This document shows, piece by piece, positions 28,726-37,014 of a stretch of 64,000 nucleotides of DNA (positions are counted from its first letter, which is position 1; the number at the start of each line of letters is the position of its first letter). The translations under genes were made by a program, and so were the position numbers. The stretch comes from Pyrinomonadaceae bacterium (GTDB lineage Bacteria; Acidobacteriota; Blastocatellia; Pyrinomonadales; Pyrinomonadaceae), in assembly GCA_019186825.1 (NCBI GenBank), contig JABARP010000010.1, positions 173,037 to 237,036 of the forward strand. Direction: 5' to 3'. The notes beneath the pieces are model-generated. The model was not told where the DNA came from and did not search any database. It worked only from the letters and a program-made list of their open reading frames with translations.

Positions 28726-29871
28726 ATGACAATGACGATAGCAGTTTCCGAGACTCAGTTTACGCAACCATTCAAGGATCAAATTGCGAATGAAGATAAC
28801 GCCGATCTGCGTGAATTGCGCGAACGCGCATTTGAGCACTTCGCCAAAAACGGCTTCCCGACGCCGAATCTCGAAGATTGGAAATATACAAACGTTTCTG
28901 AAGCAGTTAGTGAGAAGTGGTTAGTAAGTAGCGAGTCGAGGACAATCGATAGCGACCTTGATATCGAAACGCTGAGGAAATTCAGGTATGACCGCAACGG
29001 ATTTACCGCATTGAATCAGGCGTTCGCCGCCTATCGCGTCATTCGGATCCCGAAGGAAACGTCTGTCGATGAACCGTTCATTCTCGAACACTCAGCCATG
29101 GTGGGCGAGGCGATCTTCCCGCACACGATCGTCATTGCTGAGGCCGGCAGCCGTGCGACGCTTGTCGAGATCTTCGCGTCCGACGCCGCAGGGTTTACGA
29201 ATTCGGCAACGCAGATCTTCGTCGAGGAGAATGCGAATTTGACGCATTGTCGCGTGCAGAAAGATGCGGGCGACGCATTCAACTACGGAGTTACCGAGGT
29301 GACGGTCGGCCCTGCCGCTCTGTACAACGCAACGAGCATAAACCTTGGCGGAGCCATCACACGGCACGATATCGAGGTTGTTTTTACTGCCGAAGGCGGC
29401 GAGGCCTTCGTCGATGGATTGTATATGCTTTCGGGTTCGCAGCATCACGACACACATTCGATCATCGACCACAAGGTGCCGAATTGCACGTCGCATCAAA
29501 GCTACAAGGGCGTGTTGAATGACACTTCGCGAGGCGTATTCAACGGCAAGGTCTTTGTCCGCGAAGGTGCACGCGGAACCGACGCGATCCAGTCGAACAA
29601 GAATCTCTTGCTCTCGAACGATGCGCGCGTCGATACAAAGCCGCAGCTCGAGATCTTCAACGAAGATGTAAAATGCGCGCACGGCGCGACAGTCGGGCAG
29701 CTCGAGGAAGAGGAACTTTTTTATCTCCTTACGCGCGGCCTGCCGGATCCGCTCGCACGGAATCTGCTTACGTACGGTTTCGCAGAAGAGATCATCAACA
29801 AGATCGAGGTCGAGTCGCTTAAGGAAGAGCTCGATGCGGCGGTGCTCAATCGGCTGAATGCGGAGATCTAG
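28726..29871 (+). CDS. sufD: Fe-S cluster assembly protein SufD
   Basis: 381 aa, slightly shorter than E. coli SufD (423). C-terminal beta-helix with VFNGKVFVREGARGTDAIQ, the conserved KCAHGATVGQLEEEELFYLL (His involved in cluster binding at the SufB interface) and the terminal helices ARNLLTYGFAEEII. ATG at 28726 is used, with GAAAGG 5 bases upstream; the frame is open further into element A2. Partner of SufB and SufC. Confidence 0.95.
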   Translation: MTMTIAVSETQFTQPFKDQIANEDNADLRELRERAFEHFAKNGFPTPNLEDWKYTNVSEAVSEKWLVSSESRTIDSDLDIETLRKFRYDRNGFTALNQAFAAYRVIRIPKETSVDEPFILEHSAMVGEAIFPHTIVIAEAGSRATLVEIFASDAAGFTNSATQIFVEENANLTHCRVQKDAGDAFNYGVTEVTVGPAALYNATSINLGGAITRHDIEVVFTAEGGEAFVDGLYMLSGSQHHDTHSIIDHKVPNCTSHQSYKGVLNDTSRGVFNGKVFVREGARGTDAIQSNKNLLLSNDARVDTKPQLEIFNEDVKCAHGATVGQLEEEELFYLLTRGLPDPLARNLLTYGFAEEIINKIEVESLKEELDAAVLNRLNAEI

Positions 29872-29880
29872 ACGAGGAAC

Positions 29881-29911
29881 TTAACCACAGAGGGCACAGA
29901 GGACACAGAGA
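29881..29911. repeat. left arm of palindromic element B3
   Basis: TTAACCACAGAGGGCACAGA and the bases after it match the left arms of B1 and B2. Its partner arm lies about 380 bases away at 30291-30324, with the GxxExxY gene between. Confidence 0.85.
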
Positions 29912-29919
29912 TATTTTGA

Positions 29920-30291
29920 ATGGAGTTGAATGATGTTACGCAGAAGATCATTGGATGTGCTATCAACGTCCATCGGGCGTTGGGTCCCGGCTTGCTTGAG
30001 AGCACCTATGAGGTTTGTCTGGTACACGAACTCTCTAAAGCCGGACTCAATGTAAGGTCGCAGGTAGCGTTGCCCGTTGTCTATGACGGCATTCGACTGG
30101 AGGCGGGATATAGGATCGATCTACTTGTTGAGGACTCTGTGATCGTAGAACTAAAGGCTGTGGAAAGCATTCATCCGATCCATGAGGCGCAAGTGATCTC
30201 ATATTTGAAATTAAGCGGGAAGAAGTTGGGCCTGCTGATCAACTTCAACGTGAATTTATTGAAGAACGGTATCAAGAGACTGGCGAACTAA
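29920..30291 (+). CDS. GxxExxY protein (PD-(D/E)XK nuclease-like)
   Basis: 123 aa. The eponymous motif is GLLESTY (residues 24-30), followed by the nuclease-like core [19 protein letters not shown] with D, E-x-K in PD-(D/E)XK order, and [22 protein letters not shown]. The family is known as multi-copy in some genomes but has no assigned function. Here the gene fills precisely the space between the two arms of a B-type palindrome, starting 9 bases after the left arm and ending at the right arm. This suggests a mobile or repeat-maintaining role; nuclease activity is inferred only from the motif. Confidence 0.88.
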   Translation: MELNDVTQKIIGCAINVHRALGPGLLESTYEVCLVHELSKAGLNVRSQVALPVVYDGIRLEAGYRIDLLVEDSVIVELKAVESIHPIHEAQVISYLKLSGKKLGLLINFNVNLLKNGIKRLAN

Positions 30292-30324
30292 TCTCCGTGC
30301 TCTCTGTGGCCTCTGTGGTGAATG
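30291..30324. repeat. right arm of palindromic element B3
   Basis: Ends GGCCTCTGTGGTGAAT, the inverse of the left-arm start ACCACAGAGG, like the right arm of B2. It begins at the GxxExxY stop and ends directly before the sufS start. Confidence 0.85.
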
Positions 30325-30326
30325 AA

Positions 30327-31568
30327 ATGAAAGCTGTGAAAGAAATGACAAGTTGGGATGTAGAAGCGATTCGCAAGGATTTTCCCGTTCTATCGCGTAC
30401 GGTGAATGAGAAGCCGCTCGTGTACCTCGATAACAGCGCGTCGTCGCAGGTGCCGCAAACGGTCATCGACCGCACGTCGAAGTATCTCGCCGAAGAACAC
30501 TCGAACATTCACCGCGGCGTGCATTACCTTTCGCAGCATGCGACGACCGCGTACGAGGCGGCCCGCGAAAAGGTGAAACGCTTCATCAATGCCGGTGATG
30601 CAAAGGAATGCATCTTCGTTCGCGGTACGACCGAGGGCATCAATCTCGTTGCGTATTCTTACGGGCGCAAGTTCATAGGCGAGGGCGACGAGATAATTCT
30701 CTCCGCGATGGAGCACCACTCGAACATCGTTCCGTGGCAGATCGTCGCCGAAGAGCGCGGAGCGAAGATCCGCGTCATCCCGATGAATGAACGTGGCGAA
30801 CTAATCATCGAGGAATATGACAAGCTGCTGAACGAACGGACGAAGATCGTCGCCATTGCACACGTTTCGAATTCGCTCGGCACGGTGAATCCGATAAAGG
30901 AAATGATCGCGACGGCGCACAAATTCGGCGTGCCCGTGCTTGTTGATGCCGCGCAGAGCGTACCGCATTTTCCGGTCGATGTGCAGGATCTCGATGCGGA
31001 TTTCTTTGTCTTCTCAGGGCACAAGATATTCGCTCCGACCGCGAGCGGCATCGTTTACGGCAAACGCGAATGGCTCGACGCAATGCCGCCGTATCAGACC
31101 GGCGGCGGGATGATCCGCACTGTGAGTTTTGAAAAGACGACGTACGCGCCGATCCCTGAAAAATTCGAGGCCGGAACCCCGGGCATCGCCGCAGGCATCG
31201 GCCTCGGGGCGGCGATCGATTATTTGAATGCACTCGATTTCGAGGCCGCCGCCGAATACGAACATTCGCTGCTCGAGTACGCGACCGCCCGCCTCTCGGA
31301 CATCCCCGAGGTGAAGATCATCGGGACGGCAGCAAATAAAGCGAGCGTACTTTCTTTCACCATCGAAGGCATCCATCCGCACGATATCGGCACCATACTA
31401 GACCAACAGGGAATTGCCGTGCGTGCCGGTCATCATTGCGCACAGCCGGTGATGCAATTCTTCGATGTGCCGGCAACGGCAAGAGCGAGCTTTGCGTTCT
31501 ACAACACGAAGGAAGAGGTCGATAAACTTGCCGATTCGATACAGAAGGTGATCGAGGTGTTTGCATGA
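30327..31568 (+). CDS. sufS: cysteine desulfurase SufS
   Basis: 413 aa class V PLP enzyme. PLP lysine in FFVFSGHKIFAPTASG, active-site Cys in RAGHHCAQPVMQFF, and NIHRGVHYLSQHATTAYE near the N-terminus: group II (SufS) type. Removes sulfur from cysteine and passes it to SufU. The start is uncertain: ATG 30327 directly after the B3 arm, or ATG 30345 (MTSWDVEAIRKDF, 407 aa) closer to family length; neither has a good ribosome site. Its original leader was probably replaced by the element. Confidence 0.96.
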   Translation: MKAVKEMTSWDVEAIRKDFPVLSRTVNEKPLVYLDNSASSQVPQTVIDRTSKYLAEEHSNIHRGVHYLSQHATTAYEAAREKVKRFINAGDAKECIFVRGTTEGINLVAYSYGRKFIGEGDEIILSAMEHHSNIVPWQIVAEERGAKIRVIPMNERGELIIEEYDKLLNERTKIVAIAHVSNSLGTVNPIKEMIATAHKFGVPVLVDAAQSVPHFPVDVQDLDADFFVFSGHKIFAPTASGIVYGKREWLDAMPPYQTGGGMIRTVSFEKTTYAPIPEKFEAGTPGIAAGIGLGAAIDYLNALDFEAAAEYEHSLLEYATARLSDIPEVKIIGTAANKASVLSFTIEGIHPHDIGTILDQQGIAVRAGHHCAQPVMQFFDVPATARASFAFYNTKEEVDKLADSIQKVIEVFA

Positions 31569-31605
31569 CCCTGGCCGTATGAAAATGAGCAGGAGAATTG
31601 AGTAT

Positions 31606-32457
31606 ATGAAATACATCGCCATCATCGCACTCGCGGTCTCTTTGGCAGCCTGTGGTTCGCCGGCAGCGAACAACTCGGCAAGGAATACGTCTGCGGCGAA
31701 CGCAGCACCATCGCCATCGGTCGTGCCGGAGTTTCAGGCCAAGGCCGAGACCGTTACGATCGACACGCGGGACGGCGTAAAGCTCGTTGGCAGTTTCTAT
31801 AAACCGCAAAAGCCGAATTCACCCGCGCTACTTTTGCTGCACGAATGGACGGCGAATCGCCATGTTTACGATGAGTTTGCCGAGCGGATGAATAAGGCCG
31901 GTTACGCGGTGCTTTCTATCGACGGCCGCGGATTTGGCGAATCGAACAAAAAGGCAGACGGCTCGGAGGTCAAGGTCGATCTCAACAAGGGTATCGACCC
32001 GAAACTTCTCTTAAGCGATGCGAATTCGGCGGTCGAATTCCTCGACAAACAGGAGAATGTCGATGCGAACAAGATCGGCATCGTCGGTGCGTCGTACGGC
32101 AGTAGCGTCGCGATAATGTATGCGGCTGATCATCCGAAGATCGCCGCGGTCGTGCTGCTCTCGCCGGGCGTGAATTATTTCAACAACTTGCCGACCGTAC
32201 CCGCGATCAAGAAATACGGCGATCGGCCCGTCCTCCTCGTCGCCGCGGAGGACGACAAGGACTCAGCGGCAGATGTCCGTAAGCTGAAAGAAGCATCTGC
32301 CGGTGAGAACGCCGAGGTCGTTGTTTACGGAGATGGCGGCCACGGAACCGCGATCTTTGCACACAAAGATGCCGACAACAACGCGGCCCATCCGCTCGCC
32401 GACCTGATGCAGAAATTTCTTGATAAGGCGCTGAAGGCAACGGAGGCCTCGAAATAG
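31606..32457 (+). CDS. exported alpha/beta-hydrolase lipoprotein
   Basis: 283 aa. Signal peptide with lipobox VSLAAC (Cys16) then an Asn/Ala/Ser linker. Hydrolase core: LLLLHEWTANRHVYDEFA (oxyanion side), nucleophile elbow GIVGASYGSSVAIM, and the likely catalytic His in YGDGGHGTAIF. ATG 31606 is preferred because AGGAGA is 9 bases upstream and it places the signal peptide at the N-terminus. Dienelactone-hydrolase-like; substrate unknown. It separates sufS from sufU. Confidence 0.8.
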   Translation: MKYIAIIALAVSLAACGSPAANNSARNTSAANAAPSPSVVPEFQAKAETVTIDTRDGVKLVGSFYKPQKPNSPALLLLHEWTANRHVYDEFAERMNKAGYAVLSIDGRGFGESNKKADGSEVKVDLNKGIDPKLLLSDANSAVEFLDKQENVDANKIGIVGASYGSSVAIMYAADHPKIAAVVLLSPGVNYFNNLPTVPAIKKYGDRPVLLVAAEDDKDSAADVRKLKEASAGENAEVVVYGDGGHGTAIFAHKDADNNAAHPLADLMQKFLDKALKATEASK

Positions 32458-32464
32458 CTAAACG

Positions 32465-32914
32465 ATGTCCGAATTGAGCGAACTTTATCAAGAGGTCATC
32501 CTCGAACACAACAAGAACCCGCGGAACTTTCGCGAGATCGAATCGCCCGACCGCACCGCGGACGGCAACAATCCGCTTTGCGGCGACGCTCTTCGCGTCT
32601 ATGTAAAACTCGACGGCGACACCGTGACGGACGTCGCGTTCAAGGGTTCGGGCTGCGCGATCTCGAAGGCTTCGGCGTCGATGATGACGCAATTCGTCAA
32701 GGGCAAAAGCCGCGAGGAGGCGGAAGTGATCTTCGATGAATTTCACCGAATGGTCACGGGCGAACTCAATGCCGAGGCGGAGGAGAATCATCTCGGGCGG
32801 CTCAAGATCTTCGCCGGTGTACTTGAATTCCCGGCACGCGTTAAGTGCGCGAGCCTGAGCTGGCACACGCTCCATGCAGCCTTGCAGGGCGAAGGCGAGG
32901 TTACGACAGAATAG
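32465..32914 (+). CDS. sufU: sulfur-transfer protein SufU
   Basis: 149 aa IscU-fold protein. Zinc/sulfur-binding cysteines in NPLCGDALRV, GSGCAISKAS and RVKCASLSWHTL, plus the Asp after the first Cys. The insertion between the second and third Cys is the SufU hallmark that separates it from IscU. Accepts persulfide sulfur from SufS for SufBCD. Confidence 0.95.
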   Translation: MSELSELYQEVILEHNKNPRNFREIESPDRTADGNNPLCGDALRVYVKLDGDTVTDVAFKGSGCAISKASASMMTQFVKGKSREEAEVIFDEFHRMVTGELNAEAEENHLGRLKIFAGVLEFPARVKCASLSWHTLHAALQGEGEVTTE

Positions 32915-32934
32915 GTTTTTTCTGATTTGCAGTA

Positions 32935-33309
32935 ATGAGAGATATACAAGAAAGAGCTGACCTGGAAAAGCTCCTTTGGAAGTTTTATGAGACCGCGATC
33001 GCCGATGAAGAGATCGGCCATCATTTTGTCGATCTGAATCTCGACAAGCACATTCCCGTCATAACCGATTTTTGGGAGAAAGTGCTCTTTGGCAAGCCGG
33101 TCTATTTCAACAGCCCGCTGCTCCCGCACCTCGAGCTTCACAAGAAAGCACCGCTCCTACCAGAACATTTCGGCCGCTGGATCGAGATCTTCTACGCGAC
33201 GCTCGACGAATTCTTCGAAGGTGAAGTGACGGACGAAGCCAAAATGCGTGCCGCTTTTATCGCGCGAAATATGAGCAACCGCCTGAACGGCGCATATATG
33301 CAGGCGTAG
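32935..33309 (+). CDS. group III truncated haemoglobin
   Basis: 124 aa. Proximal-His region HKKAPLLPEHFGRWIEIFYATLDEFF is the hallmark of group III (P) truncated globins. Binds haem and probably O2 or NO. Twenty bases after sufU, so it is likely the last gene of the suf transcript; a link to oxidative or nitrosative stress on Fe-S clusters is inferred. Confidence 0.85.
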   Translation: MRDIQERADLEKLLWKFYETAIADEEIGHHFVDLNLDKHIPVITDFWEKVLFGKPVYFNSPLLPHLELHKKAPLLPEHFGRWIEIFYATLDEFFEGEVTDEAKMRAAFIARNMSNRLNGAYMQA

Positions 33310-33372
33310 CCGAATGTGTCCGTAGCCCGCACGTCAGTAAGGGCTCGGCATTTTTCTCACTTTGCATTTTCA

Positions 33373-33406
33373 ACGAAGGCGGCGGACCTAGCTTCGCCGC
33401 CTTCGT
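33373..33406. terminator. 12-base perfect hairpin after the haemoglobin gene
   Basis: ACGAAGGCGGCG (33373-33384) and CGCCGCCTTCGT (33395-33406) pair perfectly around a 10-base loop. There is no U-tract, so it may stabilise the 3' end or need Rho. Two smaller perfect hairpins follow at 33434-33454 and 33475-33491. Confidence 0.5.
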
Positions 33407-33563
33407 GCGCTATCAAACCTTTTCTCGCCGAGCGGAAAGGCTGTGCCTTTCCGACACGTTCGCTGAAACACGTCGGCGGCTAAGCCGCCGTAGATCTTCC
33501 TTTCCGGTGCACGGCGACAAAAAATCTTGCCCGGCTCTTGACAAAGTGTGATACACTGTTGCA

Positions 33564-33604
33564 TAGATGCGACGCAGAACGCATCTAAATTTTTTATTTT
33601 TTTC
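33564..33604 (+). terminator. rho-independent terminator
   Basis: TAGATGCG (33564-33571) and CGCATCTA (33580-33587) form an 8-base stem with an 8-base loop, followed by AATTTTTTATTTTTTTTC. It could end the suf transcript. Confidence 0.65.
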
Positions 33605-33611
33605 GCGTTTT

Positions 33612-33694
33612 TTGTGGACAAATGGGCTAAGTCCAATATTCGCAATGCTTTCCCTGTCCACAAGCGTTGTGGACAAGAGTGGACAAATGGACAA
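33612..33694. promoter_or_regulatory. cluster of DnaA-box-like motifs
   Basis: TTGTGGACAA at 33612-33621 and 33667-33676, CTGTCCACAA at 33654-33663, and two shorter TGGACAA copies at 33680-33686 and 33688-33694. Read on the other strand these are TTGTCCACA, the DnaA-box form of several GC-rich bacteria, or one-base variants. The pair at 33655-33675 makes a perfect 9-base palindrome. An AT-rich tract lies just left. Confidence 0.45.
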
Positions 33695-33709
33695 AGCGAG
33701 GACGCCCGT

Positions 33710-34114
33710 CTAGTCGATCTTCAGCGTTAGCGAAAAGTTTGCGGTTCGCGGGCCGCCGGCTTTCTTTCGGACGAAGAAGAAATAATCGCCGTCCTGCGGC
33801 AGCGTTAGCGTGAGCGTGGGTGAGCTTTCAAACTCGGTCTCGACATCGGCTTCTTCTGAAAATACGCGAAAATCGAAGGCACTCGGCCGCGAATTTTTTA
33901 TCGTTATGACAGAACCTGCTTTTGCCGTAAAGACATATTCCATTTCCTGGCCGTTTGCGAGGCGGCCGCGGACGACGGTTTCCCGGCTGCCGACGGTGAT
34001 CCGGTTCGGTTCGGCCTTGCCGCCGCGTTGAGCTGACGCGCTTTGGGCAGACACGCCGAAAGCGAACGCGACAAGGGCTAGGAGAAGGAGTTTCGAAGTT
34101 ATAGACGCAGACAT
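33710..34114 (-). CDS. hypothetical secreted protein, PPC-like beta domain
   Basis: 134 aa with a signal peptide (1-28, ending SASAQ). The mature part resembles a bacterial pre-peptidase C-terminal fold: RGRLANGQEMEYVFTAKAG, SPTLTLTLPQDGDYFFFVRK and a final NFSLTLKI strand. Such domains bind carbohydrate or stabilise secreted enzymes. Stand-alone here; function unknown. Confidence 0.65.
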   Translation of the reverse strand: MSASITSKLLLLALVAFAFGVSAQSASAQRGGKAEPNRITVGSRETVVRGRLANGQEMEYVFTAKAGSVITIKNSRPSAFDFRVFSEEADVETEFESSPTLTLTLPQDGDYFFFVRKKAGGPRTANFSLTLKID

Positions 34115-34150
34115 TGTCTGCTATTCTACCAGAGAAAAAGGACGCAAAAT

Positions 34151-34669
34151 ATGTTCAAACCAGAGCCGACGGAATACGATCCGTACTACAACAAATATCT
34201 AGATCTTGTTCCTGAGGCCGACATACGCCCGGCTTTCGCCGCGCAGCCCGCGGATCTGCGCGCAACGCTTCACGGCGTGCCGGAAGACCGCGGCCTTTTT
34301 GCTTACGACGATGGTAAGTGGACGATCAAAGAGGTCATAAGCCACATCATCGACTGCGAGCGGATCTTTGCATATCGAATGTTGCGGATCTCACGCGGAG
34401 ATCAGACGCCGATCCCGGGATACGATCAGGAGCATCCTGGATACATTGATTTTTCGCATGCGAATGAGCGTAGTTTCGACGATCTGTTGAGTGAGTTCGA
34501 GCATATGAGGCTCGGTAACTCCTTGATGCTCAACAACATGGGCGAGGCCGATTTGAAGCGGGTCGGAACCGCAAACGAGAAACAGATCTCTGTTCGTGCC
34601 CTTGCCGGCATCTCGATCGGCCACGTTCGCCATCACGCCAAGATCCTGAAGGAACGCTATCTTGGCTGA
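34151..34669 (+). CDS. DinB-family protein
   Basis: 172-aa four-helix bundle of the DinB/YfiT type: WTIKEVISHIIDCERIFAYRML carries the first metal His, and the C-terminal ISIGHVRHHAKILKERYL two more. The family includes thiol-transferase and metal-dependent enzymes; the substrate here is unknown. Its end overlaps the flavoprotein gene. Confidence 0.85.
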   Translation: MFKPEPTEYDPYYNKYLDLVPEADIRPAFAAQPADLRATLHGVPEDRGLFAYDDGKWTIKEVISHIIDCERIFAYRMLRISRGDQTPIPGYDQEHPGYIDFSHANERSFDDLLSEFEHMRLGNSLMLNNMGEADLKRVGTANEKQISVRALAGISIGHVRHHAKILKERYLG

Positions 34670-35828
34670 TCGGAGATTCGATGCGATCGTGATCGGCGGC
34701 GGTGCGGCCGGGCTTTTCTGTGCGATAGAGGCAGGAAAGCGCGGTAAGCGTGTCGCCGTCCTCGAGCGGAACAGCCAGGTCGGCCGAAAGATAATCATTT
34801 CGGGCGGTGGGCGATGCAACTTCACGAACCTGGACGTAAGAAGCGAGCATTTCATCTCGCAGAATCCGCATTTTGCAAAATCCGCGCTCGCTCGTTTTAC
34901 GCCGCAGGATTTTCTTCAGCTCGTCAAAAGCCACAAGATCCCTTTCCAGGAAAAGAAGCACGGACAGCTGTTTTGTCGGGAATCGTCGCGTTCGATCGTG
35001 AATTTGCTGCTTGAGGATGCGAAGGCCGCGAACGTGAAGATCTTTACGAGCGAGGATGTCAAAGGTGTCGAATACGCAGAGCACTTCGTTGTTCGCACCG
35101 GCACGTCGAATTTTGCGGCTGACAACCTCGTCGTCGCGTCCGGAGGCCTTTCATTTCCGAAGGTCGGGGCGACTGGGCTCGGGTATGAGATCGCGAGGCA
35201 GTTCGGGCACAAGATCGTCGAAACGCGGCCATCGCTCGTGGCCATGCGGCTAAAGGGAAAGGTTTTCCCTGCACTTTCAGGCGTTTCTGCCGACTCGGAG
35301 GTGCGTTGCGGCCGTGCGGTATTCCGTGAGAGCGTTCTGTTCACTCACCGCGGACTATCGGGCCCCGCGATCCTGCAGATCTCGAACTATTGGTCGCAGG
35401 ACAAGCCGGTCGAGATCGATCTGCTCCCTGAAATTGATCTTCTAACGTTATTCGAAGAGAATCACGAGTCCCGTATGCAGGTCGGAAATATTCTCTCCGA
35501 GCATATTTCAAAACGGATCGTTGAGGCGTTCTTGCCACCCGGAACGCGAAAGAAACTCGTCGCCGATCTGGACGTAAATGCTCGCGCAGGTATCGCAAAC
35601 ACGCTAAAGAACTGGCTGGTATATTTTGATGCGACTGAAGGTTGGGATCGGGCGGAGGTTACGCTTGGCGGCGTTTCGACCAAGGAAATATCTTCGCAAA
35701 CGATGGCGTCAAAACTTCATCCCGGACTCTATTTTATCGGAGAGGTTCTGGACGTAACGGGCTGGCTCGGTGGATATAACTTTCAGTGGGCTTGGGCTTC
35801 GGGAGCTGCGGCCGGGCGGACGATCTAG
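34662..35828 (+). CDS. NAD(P)/FAD-dependent oxidoreductase, HI0933/YhiN family
   Basis: 388 aa. Dinucleotide-binding DAIVIGGGAAGLFCAIEAGK, family motif GRKIIISGGGRCNFTN, and C-terminal GEVLDVTGWLGGYNFQWAWA. Physiological substrate of this flavoprotein family is not known. It begins with TTG at 34662, inside the end of the DinB gene, with AAGGA 9 bases upstream; no in-frame ATG precedes the FAD motif. Confidence 0.88.
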   Translation: MADRRFDAIVIGGGAAGLFCAIEAGKRGKRVAVLERNSQVGRKIIISGGGRCNFTNLDVRSEHFISQNPHFAKSALARFTPQDFLQLVKSHKIPFQEKKHGQLFCRESSRSIVNLLLEDAKAANVKIFTSEDVKGVEYAEHFVVRTGTSNFAADNLVVASGGLSFPKVGATGLGYEIARQFGHKIVETRPSLVAMRLKGKVFPALSGVSADSEVRCGRAVFRESVLFTHRGLSGPAILQISNYWSQDKPVEIDLLPEIDLLTLFEENHESRMQVGNILSEHISKRIVEAFLPPGTRKKLVADLDVNARAGIANTLKNWLVYFDATEGWDRAEVTLGGVSTKEISSQTMASKLHPGLYFIGEVLDVTGWLGGYNFQWAWASGAAAGRTI

Positions 35829-35852
35829 CCTAAAAGGGCGCAGGCGCAAAAC

Positions 35853-35888
35853 GAGGGAGACGTCTCCCACACCGCCTCCCTCTTTTTT
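35853..35888 (+). terminator. rho-independent terminator
   Basis: GAGGGAG (35853-35859) pairs with CTCCCTC (35876-35882) and is followed by TTTTTT. It ends the DinB-flavoprotein transcript. Confidence 0.8.
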
Positions 35889-36055
35889 CGCATTCCCGTA
35901 CGTGGAGCACGTTCGTGCGAAAAACCTTGTCGTTGGCTTGTAAAAGCGACCTTCTCTACAAAAATCAGCTCCGGAGAGGGTCAGAGGGAGCGACGAAAAA
36001 TGTTCCGTCGACAATAAAAATAGAGTTTACATAATCATGGTTTCTTGTCAACAGG

Positions 36056-36934
36056 TTATTTGTGCCTCTTTTTTGTCCCTTTTTCCTGAAAATCCTCGAT
36101 ATTCATCCCGAAAGTTTCCTTAACGTAGGTTTTAGCCGCGGCATTTACGTTCTTGAGGCTCTGAAGGCGGCGGTTTGCACGCGTTATGTGAACGGCGGTA
36201 CGGGCGGCGATCTGGGCGATCATATCGCGGCCTTCAGCACGCTCAGCCCTGGCCTTGCAGAGAAGCGTATAGGTTTCGGAGTTTCTTGCTGCCCTTGCTT
36301 CCCTTTCAAGCTCAAAAAAGCGGGCTTTTACCTGTGCGATCTGCCGAATAACGCGTACGAGCTTGTCGCCGATGGTGTCGCCCGAGACGAGGGCCGGGGA
36401 GTGCCGCAGGTCATCTGCGAGCTTATCGAGGCGGACCTGATCGCCGGACGAATATGCTTTATTCAGCTCGGCCATCAGGACGTGCCGCCGCTCTTTCTCC
36501 TCGGAATCGAGGGCGAGATCGGGATGGATAGTGCGTGCAAGGTCGTGATAAGCCTTTTTGGCCTCGGCGGTAGGTTTCCAATCGCCCTTTTCGGCGGCCT
36601 CGGCAGCGGCGGCACGTGCCGCAGATTCCTCTGCCTTGCGACGAAGCTCCTCTACGCGTTTCTTGATCTCTTCGTCATCGGGGACAAGTTTCAGCTCTTC
36701 TTCGGCGATCGCGGCCTCGATCTCGTCGATCTGGGCATAAAGCCGTCCGACCTGCATCGAATACTGAGCCTCGAAGCGTTCGAGTTCGCCGCGAAGGTCC
36801 GCCATATCCTCTTCGCGAAAGGCAATACGGTCCTTCAGACGTTCGAGGACACGCTCCTTTTTCTTGAGCTCGATCTCTTCGGGAGCAAGTTGCCGTGAGA
36901 CGGAAAGATCTGTCGATGACGTTGGCTGCAGCAT
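36056..36934 (-). CDS. coiled-coil protein with internal J-domain-like segment
   Basis: 292 aa. Residues ~20-120 are a charged coiled coil; then AKKAYHDLARTIHPDLALDS with the HPD tripeptide and ELNKAYSSGD resembles helices II-III of a J domain, which stimulates Hsp70 ATPase. The C-terminal half is again helical and basic. No Gly/Phe or zinc domain, so not a classical DnaJ. Client or partner unknown. Confidence 0.65.
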   Translation of the reverse strand: MLQPTSSTDLSVSRQLAPEEIELKKKERVLERLKDRIAFREEDMADLRGELERFEAQYSMQVGRLYAQIDEIEAAIAEEELKLVPDDEEIKKRVEELRRKAEESAARAAAAEAAEKGDWKPTAEAKKAYHDLARTIHPDLALDSEEKERRHVLMAELNKAYSSGDQVRLDKLADDLRHSPALVSGDTIGDKLVRVIRQIAQVKARFFELEREARAARNSETYTLLCKARAERAEGRDMIAQIAARTAVHITRANRRLQSLKNVNAAAKTYVKETFGMNIEDFQEKGTKKRHK

Positions 36935-37014
36935 TGACCTTCAAATAAGAATGGCACGAACAAGGATGTACCCGGTCCGTGCCACATTGCAATGTTCAGG
37001 CACCCGGCAACGCC

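Larger units (their letters stand above)
33310..33709. other. 400-base non-coding region between convergent genes: hairpins and DnaA-box-like motifs
   Basis: It holds four hairpins and, to their right, an AT-rich tract (33586-33613) next to a cluster of TTGTCCAC-type 9-mers. No credible gene: the short open frames overlap the hairpins and have no ribosome sites. See the separate entries. Confidence 0.7.

Noticed and set aside
22042..30324. Palindromic elements as a CRISPR array
   Set aside because: Copies are kilobases apart, differ in sequence and have no regular spacers or cas genes.
33538..33543. TTGACA as a promoter in the convergent gap
   Set aside because: No acceptable -10 at 16-18 bases, and no gene downstream before the terminator.
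33388..33730. Short open frames on both strands in the hairpin and DnaA-box region
   Set aside because: They run through the hairpins, have no Shine-Dalgarno and no protein-like composition.
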